64,000 bases of DNA from Pseudopyrenochaeta lycopersici (lineage: Eukaryota > Ascomycota > Dothideomycetes > Pleosporales > Pseudopyrenochaetaceae): the NCBI GenBank assembly GCA_003313425.1, contig NHZP01000035.1, forward strand, positions 372,001 through 436,000. Reading direction: 5' to 3'. The notes under the pieces are model-generated. The model searched no databases. It was not told the origin of the DNA and worked only from the letters and a program-made list of their open reading frames with translations. Position numbers and translations under genes: made by a program. This document shows, in pieces, positions 1-13,531 of this stretch. Numbering within the stretch: the stretch's first letter is position 1; each line of letters starts with the position of its first letter.

Positions 1-3000
1 GCAGTTGCGTCGTAAAGATCACTTCTTTAGCCACTTGTGATAGTGCTAGTAATTCAGCTTCAGTCGTTAATGTAGTTACTGTATCTTGTTTATTTACTTT
101 CCATGCAATCAGCCTATTAAACAACTTAATTACATATCCTTAAGAGCTTTTCCTATCTAAGGTGTTGTCAGCAAATAAGGCGTCGCTTGCGACTTATAGG
201 TGATTACCTCCTCTAAGTTACAGTGCTCGCGACTTTGTCTTATTAAGGTACAATAGTACTCTGTTAGCAGCATTGTGGTGCTCTTTGCTAGGGTTTAATA
301 GGAATCGTGCTAGTCTTAATGTAGCGAAAGCAATATCAGGCCTCGTCGTGACTGCTGCGTATAGTAGTGAACCAACTTTACGTTAATACTTATTAACTTC
401 GGATAGTGTTGCTAATCCTAAGCGCGGCTTCAGTTCAACTGTGCTTATTAGTGTGTCGTGTCAATAATGCTGATTGTTAACTAAACGGCTTATCTTCTCA
501 GCGTATGCAGCTTAAGAGAGATAGATAAGTCGTTAATCTCGCTTTCAGATGACCTCAACTCCTAGAAACTACTACAGGTCGTCACCGCCTATCGTCGTGT
601 ACTTTCTTATAAGCAGCTTAACCGCTTATTCTACTTCTGTAGTCTTTAACTTATAGTATGCAAGAATAATATTATCTACGTAGAAGAAGATAATAAGTCT
701 ATCTTTAATTATATAGCATAGCTTATATAGTACTTCTATAAATCCTAGGGCTTTAAGGGTTATTATAAACTCCTTTTGCTATAGTAAGGGTAATATTTAA
801 AGCCCGTACAACGCCTTCTGAACTCAGAGGACTGTGCCTTTCTTGCAATATCCGCGCGGTATCTTCATATACACTTCTCAGTCTATAGTCGCATGTACAA
901 ATGCGTTTATCACGTTATATTGCCTTAGTTTAAGATCATACTTAGCTGCAATTGCTATCAGCATTCAAAAGGACCTGCTCGCTAACGTGGCAGCATATGT
1001 GTCTTACGTTGTAATGTATCGCTGTTAGTCTCCTCAGACTACGAGTCGTGCTTTGCACTTAAGGAATTAATTATGCTTGTTTAGCTTGTATGTGTACACC
1101 CATATGCAGTTAAGGATTTGTTGTCCTGCGGCCTTAATTAGCTTAAGCAGGACCTCTGTCCACAACTTCATTTATCTATAGCTTTCAAGGTGCACTTATT
1201 CTGCCTCCTTAAATAGCTCTCCTATAGGATAGTATTCAAGGTTAGTGTACAGCGTGGGCAGTAGTAGAAGTTAGCTTTAGTAGATCTTTAAGCCTTTAGC
1301 AAGCATCCTTTTTATCTAAGCCTTATTAATAACTTTCCCTCTATAATTCCCTACGTTGCCTGCCTAGGTGCTAGCTATAAAGGCGGCTGCCTAAGGAATT
1401 AGTTTTAATGAGCATAAGTTTATGTCAGCTGCCTGCGCACCTGCTATTAGACTTGCAAGGAGTGCAGCTAGTAGTAGCGTAGATAGAGGAGTCAGGTATA
1501 TATCCCTAATTCTCCTTCCGCGATAGTATCCTAGTAGATCTTCCTCTTTAGAGTTATTAGTGTCCTTAACTATATCGTCTTTATAAAAGGACTTAGTCTC
1601 TAGTTAATAGACTAGAGCAGGAAGCTCTATTATCCTTATATAGGTTATAATTTCTTACAGCGTACTGTGCATAAGGTTATCTATTAGGTCTTTAGTTTTA
1701 CCATTAAACACTGTTTACTCGTTAAATACAACATCTCGTATGCTTATTACTTTTGCAAGAGATAGGATCTAAATTCAATAGATGTTTAAAAATCAATAGC
1801 TAACTAAGTAGCCGACCCAGGCTTTCAGATCCAGCCGTTAAAGTCGTAATTTGCCTTAGTAAGTATCGTCTGTCATTGCGAATACTTTGCAGCCATAGGC
1901 TTTTAAATAAGCGAGATTTGGCTTCTTAGATATCGTAACAACTCCGTTATTGAGTGCAACTCTTGTAAAGAAGACCTCGTACAGTGTCTTCTAGTTATTT
2001 GCATAATTTAGTGTTTAATTATATAGGTACACGCCAGCTCAAGTAATTTTGGGCCATAGCTCCTAGGATAGGTTAGCATTAAGGCGCATAGCACGCGATT
2101 TCTCCTTATTCACACCCCCTAAGCGTTCAGCACCTCCATTCTGATCTTATGTATCTAGGGCAGAAGGCTTAACGGTTATCCCTTGCGATACTAACTAGCG
2201 TTCTACTTCTAGCTTAACTATTATAATTTCATTATCTAACTTAATAACTTTAATTACAATATTAAACTAGTTCTTTATAAATAGAATAAAGTTTAAAAGA
2301 GTCTTAATTATTAATTTAGCGGGACGATTATCTATAAAATAGAAGTCCTATTACATGCCAGAGAACCTATCCATAATAAGCATTTAACTCTTCTCTTTTG
2401 TTATGCTTTATATTTTATATGCATAGAAATCGATAGCCAGTCTTTTACTAGGTCTATCTTCATAGGTTTATAGTGCTCTTCTAATTTAGCGTCGGGACTT
2501 AGATCTCCTACAGGAGTCGCACTCTACTGTAGTAATACCTTTTATCCGCACCCCCTGAGCTTACGAAACGAGGTGCTCGACGGTAACTGACCCTAGATAG
2601 CCTAATCACTTATGCCAGAGCAAGGCTAATGCCTTTTGTGCAGCTCTTTCTATTCGTGACGTTGTCTTATGTGTATAGTTAGAAGCCTAGTGTATTAGTT
2701 AATACTTAATTACCTATTAGCTATAAATCTTAGTAAGACTTCCTATAATTATTCCGTCTACTTTTCTAAGTATAGTTAGTTTAATTTTAGTGTCCTACTA
2801 TATACCTCTCTACCTTAATAATTAGAATAATACTAGATTATAGTGTAGGTCAGGGCACAGAGCTACGTCGTGTAACGTTAGTCTGTTAATTCCTTGCCGC
2901 CCTATAAGAGTCAGCTTAATTAAGCCGTACCCCTTAACCTATATCTTCGTATTGCCTGCCTATATAAAGTCTCTATATATAGGTAGTCTGAAGTTATAGA

Positions 3001-4560
3001 GTCTATTAGGGTCGTTTATCACATAACAGGTTAAACCTAAGTTAAGGATAAATAAATGCCTTAATAGGTAATTATTAAAGTCAGTTCTGAATAACGCTAA
3101 GACAAAGGCGGTATCTATCCTTGTAATACTTCGTCCTTCTAGTCAATCGTCTAGCACCTCTAGAGTAAGAGTGTGCGAGTTTTTTATAATTAGTGTGTTT
3201 AAACAGAGTTTACTTTACCCTTGTAAGAAGCCCTAGAACTCAGGATCTTGCTCTTGCTTTATCCTTACGTAGTTCTCTAGCATAGGTTTTAGTTTAAACT
3301 ATTCTAGCGCCTTGTTAGGGTGTACATAGTAACACTCCTTAAGTAAATAGCGCATCTCGCATGCTAGGTACTTAGAGCTTCTAACTTTGCCGGATAGCTC
3401 CTAGTCTAAGGATAATCTCTTTATCTCCTTCTAACTACGTTAATCTTAAGGTCTGCCCCGCCTTTATAGATTTAGAGCACCAAGTTTATAGAAGTTTTCC
3501 TTCTTATTTCCCTATATACTTTCTAAATTATCCGCGTAAAACGCTGAGTTATCTAACACTGTATATACGCTTTTATATCTACCTGTTTTCTAAGGCTTTA
3601 TTATAACTATGTAGTCTCTAAACCACTTTATCATCTCGCGGCGTGTAATACTAGAAGTAAATTAACTAGTATCCTAAAATAAGGTAGCCTATGTAGGTAC
3701 TACATTCTATACTACAACTACAAAGTCTTTAGTAACTAAGTTTATGTCCTTTACCTTAGCAACTCCTTTTGCCTCTGCTTATGTTGCAGCTTAATCGTAA
3801 TTAGTAAGCTACAGATCCTAGTTAGCTGTATTTCTTATCAGCTTTAGCGATTCGAGGTATCAGTCTCGCGCGCGTTCGTGTTTAATTCGCTTATCTATAC
3901 CGACCGTGTCTGTAAGGTTCTTAATCTATTTACGCGGGTTTTGCCCTGTCTTGCAGCATATTTCCTGCAGGTAAGGTAAGACAGTAGATTATATAAAGAT
4001 TATAATCTCTCTAATAGCCTTCTGCTTATCTAAGTATTTCCTTTCTTAATTTTTGTAGTTTTTATTCCTTATCTTAAAGTACTCTATGTCTTATTTGAGA
4101 GCGGTTATCCTAGACTTAGCGAGGTTAGCCGTTAATTAAGGTCTGATGTTAGCCCTTTAAGGCGTGTAATTGGCGATGTTTGGAGCCTTTAGAGGTTCAG
4201 GTTCTTTAAGGAATGCGAGAATAGATTCTAGATTAACTTTATGCCATATTCTGTACGCGTCGCACCTTGCTAATAGCTGCGCCTTCTATTTCGTAAAATC
4301 GAGTTGGCTAGTAAGGACTACAGTGGGATCGCGTTGGGTTAGGTAGGCTATTATCGTATTAATTGAGGCAGTGAGACTCTTAATTGTTAGATTTAAGGAC
4401 TATTTAGCTTGATCTTTGATGAATTTTTGATGATGAACGTGATTGATTGATTCTGTGTTCTCTCCGTTTTCTGCTTTTGTGTGCCCCTCTGCCAAGTGGT
4501 TACACCCGAGAGTTTGTGCTACCATCTAGGATCTCGTAACTTGGAGATCGACACGTAACA
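1..4560 (-). mobile_element. RIP-degraded Ty1/Copia retrotransposon relic (Copia-1), cut by window edge
   Basis: Read on the minus strand the block gives Copia polyprotein fragments in gag-to-RNase H order going leftwards. At about 60-10 lies the RNase H stretch TTEAELLALSQVAKEVI. At about 820-600 lies the reverse transcriptase, with ALYGL followed by FYVDNIIL, where the catalytic second Asp of the usual YVDD motif has become Asn. At about 4400-4150 lies a gag-like frame containing LTQRDPTVVLTSQLDF. Frames are broken by many TAG codons where Trp is expected, the expected result of RIP. The 3' end lies outside the window. The 5' boundary near 4500-4560 is a guess from loss of coding similarity and a less mutated, GC-richer stretch that could be leader or LTR. 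It is non-functional. Confidence 0.8.
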
Positions 4561-7537
4561 TCTAACACCCTATCGGGCTTTACATCTGACAAGAATCTAG
4601 TAATAAATCTTTAGTAGTAGTTTATGAAAGCTAATAAAAACACAGATATCGCGTACTATGCGTAGTATTAGCTATTCTTAAATAGTTTTAACTCTTTCTA
4701 GGTCTATACTAACTCCTTATAGTTCTATAATATACTCTAAGTATTTAGTACGCTTTATATACTACTCGCACTTACTTAGCTTTATATATAGCTTAGCTTC
4801 GCGCAACTTCTAGAGTACCTCCTTAACATAACTCTTATGTTCCTCCTCTATATTAGAGAAGATAAGGATATTATCTAGATAGATAATACAGGTAATATTA
4901 ACTAGACCTACTAACGCTTAGTTAATATAGGCTTAGAATTAAGCAGGCGCGTTTATTAGGCTAAATAGTATTACTAGGTACTTAAAATGGCTGTATCTAG
5001 TCCTAAAGGCAGTTTTCTATTCGTCTCCTTACGCAATACGCAGTCTATAGTAGGTATCTCTTATATCTAATTTTATATATATCCTCACCTTAGCTAGGCA
5101 GTCTAGAGACTCTATAATTAGAGGTAAAGGATACCTATTTTTTATAGTTATCTTATTTAGGCCTCTATAGTCTACGCAGAGCCTTAGGCTACTATCTTTC
5201 TTTTTAGTAAAGAGAATTAGAGCGCCTGCAGCAGACTTAGAGTAGCAGATCTACCCTTTAGCTATATACTTAATTAAGTACTTCTATAATATTTCTAACT
5301 CTGTCTATAACAGGTTATATAGCGGTTAGTATAGCAGTATTACGCCCTCTACTAAGTTAATTACTAGGTCTACTAGACTATAGTCAGACAAGACCTAAGA
5401 GTTATCTGCTAAGCCTATATTAGCGTATTTAGTATATTAGGGTAGAAGAGTACCTATTATAGCCTCTTCTAAGCTACCTTAGCCTACAAAGTTAACAAGG
5501 CATGCGTAAACGTCTATAGTAGGACTCTATATTATAGCCTTAAACTAATTAGCGTCTTCTATAGCTACCTTTTAGTAACTAGGATAATCTATATCCTTTA
5601 TTCCCTAAAAGAGCATACGTCTACTTATATAGCTTATTTTAGGATAGTAATTATCTATCTATAGTAAACTAAGGTATATCTTATAAACTTTAAGGTCTGT
5701 AACTATAAAGGGTATTTAGTGCGTCTCTACGCAACTACGTAAATTAGTAATAGTAGTATCTACTATTATAGTCCTATATACTGTTAGTTTACTACTATCT
5801 ATACCCTAGGCTAAAAGCTCTAAGAGGGGCATAACTTAGAGTCCTTACTCCTTTACTAGTACTATAAATAGCAGGTTTAGTTAGGAACCTCTATCTATAA
5901 GGGCCTTAGTTAGCTCTAATAATCTAATCTTAGCCTAAACTATTAATAGTTAAATAGGAGTAAGATAGATTAATTCTTATAAGGTTCTAAGGTCCTTATT
6001 TTCCTTAGAGAGGGCTACGTAGGTAGAGAGGTAGGCTTCTAACTTCTCTGCCCCCTACCTTTTCCCTCCTTAGTTAACACGGGCGCGTTAGAACCCTTTC
6101 CGCGCTCTAGGCAGAGTAGCGTAATATACCTAGGCTTATTGTATCTAAAGCAGACTAATTTATCTATTAAGGGCTTAGACCTATATCTTTTATCCTATCT
6201 TAGCGTATACTAGCTTAGGTTAGCCTTCTTAGCCTTCTTCTAGGATTCCTTATTCCCTTTACTACTCCCTAAGCCTACTCTAAGATATTATTAGGTCTTC
6301 CCCTTCTATTTTATCTCCTACTCTTTCCTCTAAGGTAGTTAGTAGTAAATAATATTTACGTTCTCCTTAATAAGAGGTATTATATCGCGACGTTCTACTA
6401 GAAGGAAGTATAGTCTTTCCCTTATCCTTTTATCTAATATAGTAATATAGTCTAGTACTTAGAGGTATAGAGTATAACTCTTACCTAGTTCTTCCTATAG
6501 TAGTCTTAAGTAGTCTAGAAAGTCTATTAGTAACCTATTTAGTAACTATTTTACCTGCCTTAGTAGGCTATACGCGTGCTATTTTCGCTCTAAGGGGGTT
6601 CCTAGGGAGTCTAGCATAATAGTTTTTAAAGATTTCTATATTAGTTTCTATCTAACTTAGGCAGTGTTACGCCTTTCTATAGTATAGTGCGCGTCCTATA
6701 GAGTCCTAAGAGGTTCTAAAACATACATAATACTAAAGTCTATTTTCTATATCTTAGTTATAAAGTTCGCGGGTAATTTATAGAAGAATACTTCGTAATT
6801 ACGTTCCTAGTAGTTAAATTCTATATAATTACTTTTCTTATACTGTTCTAGCAGTTTTAGGCGCAGTAGGGACGTAGAAGGAATAGGTGTTAAGGTAGTA
6901 GGTATAGGTAGGTAGAGATAGGGCTTATCTAGAGCCTCTAAATCCCCCGCGTCGTATCTAGCACACATTTCCTTAAGTCGTGCCAGTTTTTATGTTTACT
7001 TTACGCGATAGTACTATGCCTCTAATTCTTGTAACTCTTACTCTATAGCGTTATCTTCTAGGTCGCTCTAACCTGTTATAGCCTGTCTGTTACTGTCCTA
7101 GGGTAATAAGGCTTATTCTTAAGCATTACGCTCTTTATCTACTAAACTAGCAACATAGATAGGTATCACAGATTACGTTCGTAGGCTTTAACCTATTAGC
7201 GATAGTGTTAGGCTTAGTACCCTTTTATCTTATATTTCTGTGCCTATTTATAGCTCGCGGGATTTAGCAGAAGCGGAATATGTCTGTCTAGTAGATACTA
7301 TCCTAAGTTGTCCCTTCGCTACGCAGCGTTAGGGAGCGATTCGAATGTCAGGGACTATAGTAGGTTCACTAGCATAGGAAGGTTAGTTAGGTAGTAAAGA
7401 GTGTATTACTGTAGTGCGATAGACGAATCGCTGCCGAGCAGCGATAGAGTTCAACCCCCTTATGTACTCTAGCTAATTCTACCCTAGCATAGGCCACTAT
7501 GGGCCAAGTCGGCCCGGGCCAACCCATGGGGCTAACA
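4561..7537 (-). mobile_element. RIP-degraded Ty3/Gypsy relic (Gypsy-B), 5' part only
   Basis: Minus-strand frames at about 5050-4700 read as a Gypsy reverse transcriptase: FRTRYSYFKYLVILFSLINA, then AQFQAYINQAL, then IIYLDNILIFS. In the last, the usual YLDDIL has become YLDNIL. The rest of pol (RNase H, integrase) should lie below 4600 but is absent, so the element is truncated where Copia-1 begins. Gag-like sequence follows rightwards to about 7300. The right end is GC-richer and ends CTAACA at 7532-7537. Read on the minus strand this is a TGTTAG start, consistent with a 5' LTR of roughly 190 bp (about 7348-7537); I see no second LTR to prove it. Stop codons are dense and the element is dead. 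Confidence 0.7.
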
Positions 7538-7538
7538 G

Positions 7539-7724
7539 TAAGAGCTTATTATAATAATCTATATATATAACGCGCTTATTACGCTTACTATAAGCGTTAT
7601 AAGCGCTTATTCTTAGTAGAGTAAGTAGTTACGTAATATATAATAGAGTAGAATACTAGTACTTCTTAACTAGTTACTAGCTTCTAAGGTACTTCCTCTC
7701 TAACTAGGATTTTAGATCCTAATA
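7539..7724 (-). repeat. 3' LTR of Gypsy-A, strongly RIPed copy
   Basis: It aligns without gaps to 13346-13531. By hand count 32 of 186 positions differ. All are transitions, and in 31 of the 32 this copy has the A or T. The minus-strand start should read TGTTAG but is TATTAG here. Confidence 0.85.
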
Positions 7725-10700
7725 CTATTTCCTTCCTCTTTTAGAATTTATCTTAAATTACGTAATATTTAACTAGATTAGTTTAAAAGCAGCGTACTCT
7801 ACGTCTATAGTAATATAAGATAAAATATTATCTAAGTCCTAGATGTATAATCTGCGTCTTTATAATAAAATCTTTTATACTAAAACTATTACTAAATTTA
7901 CTTATAATAAGTATTTTAAAAATAATATTATTTATTATGTTATACTAAATTTAAACTTAAAATATACTAAATATACTTATTTAGGAAAGCTATATATAAA
8001 TATATTTTAAGCTTCTTTAGATAAAACTTATAAAGAGTATTAGAAGAAAGTAAATAATAATAAAAAGTTATTAGTAACTATAATTATATAGTTACTTTAG
8101 AATAAGGTAATTCTAAAGTAGGTAAAAGAAAGAGCGTAGAAGAAAGTATTATATCTTACGTTAGAGATATATAATAATAGAGAGTTAGAGTTTACTAAAG
8201 AAGCTCCTTATCTAGCTACTAATACTTTAGTTAGTTTCTCTCTAATAGTATAGTTTATTATAGGTACTTTAAACTAATTAGTAGCTCTAGTAGAGCTTAG
8301 TTAGGTTCTTACCTTCTAAGTTTATTACTTCTTTTTCTTCTTAGTTCTTTTTCTTTCCTAATATTCTTTAACTTTTTATTAATAGTTTCTTAGATATTTT
8401 TCTAGTTCTTACGTACTTTCTAAGGTTAAGTATCTTTTCTATTTAACTAAGTAACTAAAGTTTAGTTTTAAGTTATTAGTTCTTCTATTCTATTAGTACT
8501 CTAAGATTTTCTTAACTTTAAACTTATTTTCTTCTTTTAAGCTATACTAAAATATTTTCTATAATAGTATTATAAAGTTAGCTAGTTCTAATTTAGAGAT
8601 ATAGAAGGGTAAGTAGATCTTTATATCTAGTAGTAGCTTAAGTATATAATTTATAAGTTTATTTTATTTTTTAACTAAAAATAGTCTAACCTTAATATAA
8701 TTAAGTCCTTTACTTAGTTATTTATTACGTGAATTCTTTATAAGTAAGTATACGTTATCTCTCTTCTTTAGCTAAAGTACTATTTTTCTTTTCTTATTCT
8801 CGTAAAAAATACTCTCATATTATACTTTTTTAAGGTTTTCTTAGAGTTATTTATATATTTTCTTTATTTCTTTAGCTATTTTTATAGCTACTTTAGCTTT
8901 TCTACTAAGATATAACTTTATAAAGAGATTAGGGTGCCTCTTATAGTTAGTAAAGAATAGTGTTTTTCTAGTTAATTCTAATAATTTATTATTATAAGTT
9001 AGGCTAGTTATACTATTAGTAATAATAAAACTTAATAATTCTATTATTAATTACTATAAATCTTTAAGTAAGTCTTTATTATTCTATTTATTCTTTCTAT
9101 CTATCTATCTATTTATAGGTAATAGGCTGTTAACAGCTTTCTCTTTATTTCTATCGCGGCTATTAGTGTAGACTAGAAGTTAGATATAAAGAGTTTATCT
9201 CTATTACTTATAATAGACTTAGGTATACTATAGTATTATATTAGTCTGTTTAGAATAATAAATACTAGTTATTCTATATTATAGTTATTTCTAAATAGTA
9301 TTATTTCTACTACTTTTATAAACCTACAGACTATATTAAAGATAGCGTTATACTTAATTCTTATTATAAGATCTTTAGATAGTAGTAACTCTATTATAAA
9401 GTCTATAGCAATATCTTTCTAAGGTTTATTAGGTAGCTCTATAGCTTATATTTCTCTATATAGTATATAGGTACTATATTTATTTTTATAATAGTCTACG
9501 TATTTTTTAATAAACTATTTAACTTTAGCTTTTATATTATTAAAGCTATAGTATTACTATATAAGTTCTATTATTCTTTTAATTCTAAGGTAACTATGTA
9601 CTAGGTTATTATAGTATTATTAGATAATTACTTCTTATAATTCTTTAGGTACTTTAGACGTAATTATTATAGTTTTATTTAATAACTTATTAGGTCTTAG
9701 GCTTCTATCCTAGTTTACTTAAAGGATAGTATTACTAACTATTACTTTTATTCTTATAATATCTAATCTTTAGCTAAAAGTATTAGCTCTACTATTATTC
9801 TCTCCTAGCGTATATATAATCTTAAACTTATATTATTTTAATATTTCTGCCTATTAGACCTATCTCTAGTTTAAAGTTTTAGTAGTAGTAAAGTTAACTA
9901 AGTTCTTATAGTTTATAAATATTATAAGATCTAAGTAGCTCTCTATATAGATTTACTAGTAGTTAAGAGTATTAATAACTACTATAAGCTTTTTATTATA
10001 TATGTTATATTACTTTTCTAAGTCTATAAATATCCTAGAGTAGTAGGTAATTAGGTACTATTTCCTATTATGTTCTTATTTTACTATTATACCTAGTATA
10101 AGGTCTAAGGTATCTATTTTAAACTATAAAAGTTCTTCTATTTAGAATATAATTAGTACTAGTAGTATAATATAGGCTTTCTTAAGTACTTAGAATACTT
10201 TTTTTTATTTATTTCTTTATTTTTATTTTATCTCTTTCTTTATAAGTTTAGTAAGTAAGATAGATTTCTTAGAGAAGTCTTTAATAAACTATTAGTTAAA
10301 GTTAATAAATCTTACAAATAACTATATATCTTTAACTATTTAAAGTTTAAGCTATTTTTTACTACTCTTATTTTTTCTTTACTTATTTTTACTTTATATA
10401 TACTTACTATATATCTTAAGAATTTAACTTCTTCTTTATAAAACTTATATTTATTAAGTTTTAGTAGTAAGCTAAATCTGTAAGACTAGCTTATCTTGTT
10501 ACTTATGTAAAAATATAGCTCTGTTATACTCTAGAGTCTACTAGTACTTTTATCTAGCTTCTATTAAGCTTAATATCTAGCTTAAAGAGTTCTTATACGC
10601 TAGTTATATATAGAGTTTATAATTCTTACTTATTAGTAGGCGTAACTCTAAAAAAAGTTCCTCCTAATACTTATTCATTATCTTAACGTCTTTATACTTA

Positions 10701-11012
10701 AGGTAGTTAAGGTTAAGGTATATTTACTATTACTACTAATTATACTCTCTATTAAAGATAAGTTATATTACTATAGTAGCTATAAGGTTATTATTCTCTA
10801 GAAAGTAGAGGATAGTCTTCTTATCTTATAAGTAGTTATTATATTTAACTTTAGGATAGTTATACTATTAGTATTTATACTAGTAAAATAAATAAGAGAA
10901 ATATCCCTATTCTATTTTACTTAAATAGTATATTATATACAGGTCTATAGTATAAAAGGACTAGTAGATAATACTATAGCGCTAATTACGTAGGTCTATT
11001 AAATAGTCTAGT

Positions 11013-11318
11013 TGTTAGGAGTCGATAACTCCTAACCGGACTAACTGACGAGTCTGGTGTACCTAAGGCATACTCGGCCAGTTCGGCCTATAATGGGCCA
11101 GATTGTGGCCATTAAAGGCGGGGTTATCCTCCTTTGGCCCGATTGGTCCCAAGTGCGGGGTAAGGGGAACATAAAAACCCCTCAGGATCCTGCCTGTGCG
11201 GCAGCGATCCTTCTAGTCACCAATGCAACCCTATTATCCCTTATTGAACTCCTTTGTGCCCATCTGACCCTAACAACCCTGAGGACCAGGCTATAACCAT
11301 ATAGAACTAGTCCTAACA
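11013..11318 (+). repeat. Solo LTR (306 bp) with perfect target duplication
   Basis: It starts TGTTAGGAGTC and ends TCCTAACA, and is flanked on both sides by CTAGT (11008-11012 and 11319-11323), a 5-bp duplication typical of LTR elements. It is GC-rich and little mutated although it lies inside heavily RIPed Gypsy-A. It matches, in reverse orientation and equal length, the mutated LTR at 17965-18270. No internal region is present, so recombination between two LTRs of a full element is the simplest origin. A 79-codon open frame inside it (11057-11296) is not considered a gene. Confidence 0.9.
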
Positions 11319-13345
11319 CTAGTATCTACTTCTATAGTCCTTTACGCATAGTATGTAGGGTTTAAGCTGCCTCTACGTGCTTATATAATTCTCTAGCTTT
11401 CTTTTCTATAAGGTACTAGAAGAGGTTAATATTTTTTTTATTATCCTCCTAATATAGTTATTATTTAAGCTAAGTATAAGCGTCTTAATTCTTACTATCT
11501 ATAAGTATAATCTTACGATAAGAATTAACTTAAAAGTACTCTTACTATACTAAGTCCTTAATACTTAGTACGTAGAAAGTATCTTCTTATATTAGTAGTA
11601 GTATTATTTAGTATTATAATATATATTTAGGGGTCTTAACTATTAAAGGCTTTAGTACTTATATTTATTTAGCTTATTAAAGTTTCTAAGGCGCCTCCCT
11701 AATACTTATAAGTTACTATACTTTTTTAGCTTTATTTACTTATTTTTATATTACTTTTATATAATATTTAGAGTAGTGATAGTATTCTTATAATATATCC
11801 TGTATTACTTATTTAGCTAGAATAATTATACTTATTCTTTATACTATAGCTACTTCTTATTCTACTAAGGTTCGCGTGTTAATATATTACACTTTATATA
11901 TATATTACGCGCGTAGTTAGTAGTTAAGTTCTATAATATCTTTTTCTACCTCTATAAGTATTAATAGCTTTAAGGTTCTTAGTTAATATTAGTTCTAAAA
12001 GTTCTTTATTTTGTATTCTTTAGTTAGAAGTACTATAGTATTATTAAGGTCTTTTTTAGTATCTTTATAGACTAAAGATAAAGAGCTATTACTCTCTTCT
12101 TTATCTTTACTATACTAGGTTCTAGGGATCTCTTTCTTAGTAAGTCTTTAGAGAGGTAGCTATAATATCTCTATATCTTAAACCTTTTCTTCTTAGGTTA
12201 TAATAACTTCCTATATTTTATTATTACTATTTTTTTCTTTTACAGCTAATATATTAATCTAGTAGGTTACTTTATTCTTCTTTTTATAGTCTTTAGCTAT
12301 ATAGCCCTTCTTATTATAGTTAAAATAAGTTATTTCTTTTTTCTTCCTACTCTTACCTAACTTCCCTCTATTAAGGTTATCTAGATATATTACTTTAGAG
12401 CTCCTAGATATATACTATCTAGGCACTCTTTATAGCTAGTACTAATATTATAGGTAACTACTATTTAACTTATTATAATAATCTTTTTAGAGTTTCTTAT
12501 CTTCTTTTATTTATCCTAATTATTATCCTCTAAGTTATATATAGAGCTTATAGAGCTCTATATCTAGTTAGATAGTTTTATTAATTAGGTTATCTAGTAT
12601 TATAATACTTATACTAGAGCGTATTAGCTTAGTTTAGACGTCTACTTTTAGGCCTTACTTATATATAGTTTTTAGGGTGTTATTATTCTAGTTAGTTTAT
12701 CTAGCATACCTTAAAAAGTTATTAGCGTAGTTAGCTATAGACTAAGTTTATTATATATTCTAGATTTTTTATTCTATAATAGTTATCTTATATAGGAGCC
12801 TAAACGCTTAGCGTATACGTATTTTAAACTTACTAGTTTCCTTAAATATATTAATTAACGCTTTTAGTTTAGTTTCTTTACTTAGGTACTTAACTAAATA
12901 GGGCTTTACCTACTTAGCAGCGTCGCCTCTTATATAGCTTATTATAAGTACTACTTAGTTATTATTTTCTATAGTAGTAGTATTAAACTTAAAGAATAAA
13001 TTAAACTAGAGTAGCTATTCTTTAAGCTTAAATTAATTACTATAGAAGAAGTCTAGTTTAGTAATAGCGTTACTTAGCCTAGTAGCGTAGTAGACTACGT
13101 TTTTTATATAAGTATTACTTATCTTAAAAGTGTTTAAAGTATAAAGATCTTAAAGACTATTAGTAAGGATAATTAATAAGACTATAAGGTTAGTTCTCTA
13201 GAATAGAGTAAAAGACTATATAGAAAGAGGTTTAATACTAAGATAGTAAGAGGGCGCTTCTATAAAGAGTACTAAGAGTTAAGAATAATTAGTATTACTA
13301 TTACTATACTATAGAGTATAATATTAAGTTAAATATACTAAGCTA

Positions 13346-13531
13346 TAAGGACTTATTATAACAATCTATATATATAACGCGCTTGTCGCGCTTACTGTAA
13401 GCGTTGCGAGCGCTCGTCCTTAGCAGAGCGAGCGGTCACGTGACGTGTAACAGAGTAGAACACTAGCGCTTCCTAACTGGTTACTAGCTTCTGAGGCACT
13501 TCCTCTCTAACTAGGATTTTAGATCCTAACA
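13346..13531 (-). repeat. 5' LTR of Gypsy-A, lightly mutated copy
   Basis: It keeps the GC-rich palindromic segments (for example around 13380-13450) that are mutated in the partner at 7539-7724. On the minus strand it begins TGTTAGGATC at 13531. The two LTRs of one element are identical at insertion, so the directional difference shows that RIP acted more strongly on one copy than on the other. Confidence 0.85.

Larger units (their letters stand above)
7539..13531 (-). mobile_element. RIP-degraded Ty3/Gypsy retrotransposon (Gypsy-A), full length
   Basis: It is bounded by two direct 186-bp LTR copies. Between them, on the minus strand, the Gypsy order is visible: a gag zinc-knuckle relic at about 12340-12280 (pattern of CX2CX4HX4C with Cys and His turned to Tyr), reverse transcriptase at about 10900-10300, and an integrase core at about 9260-9050 with SIISNRDKLF and TAYY..IDR..ERINRI. 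A solo LTR of another family sits at 11013-11318. The element is about 6.0 kb including that insert. Almost every frame carries TAG/TAA from Trp or Gln codons, so it is inactive. I could not find a clean 5-bp target duplication outside the two LTRs. Confidence 0.82.

Noticed and set aside
9100..9125. Short CTAT/CTATTTAT run as a CRISPR-like or regulatory repeat
   Set aside because: It lies in RIPed integrase sequence where low-complexity AT runs are expected.
11057..11296. 79-codon open frame as a gene
   Set aside because: It lies wholly in a solo LTR bounded by a perfect 5-bp duplication; the frame is open only because the LTR is GC-rich and unmutated.
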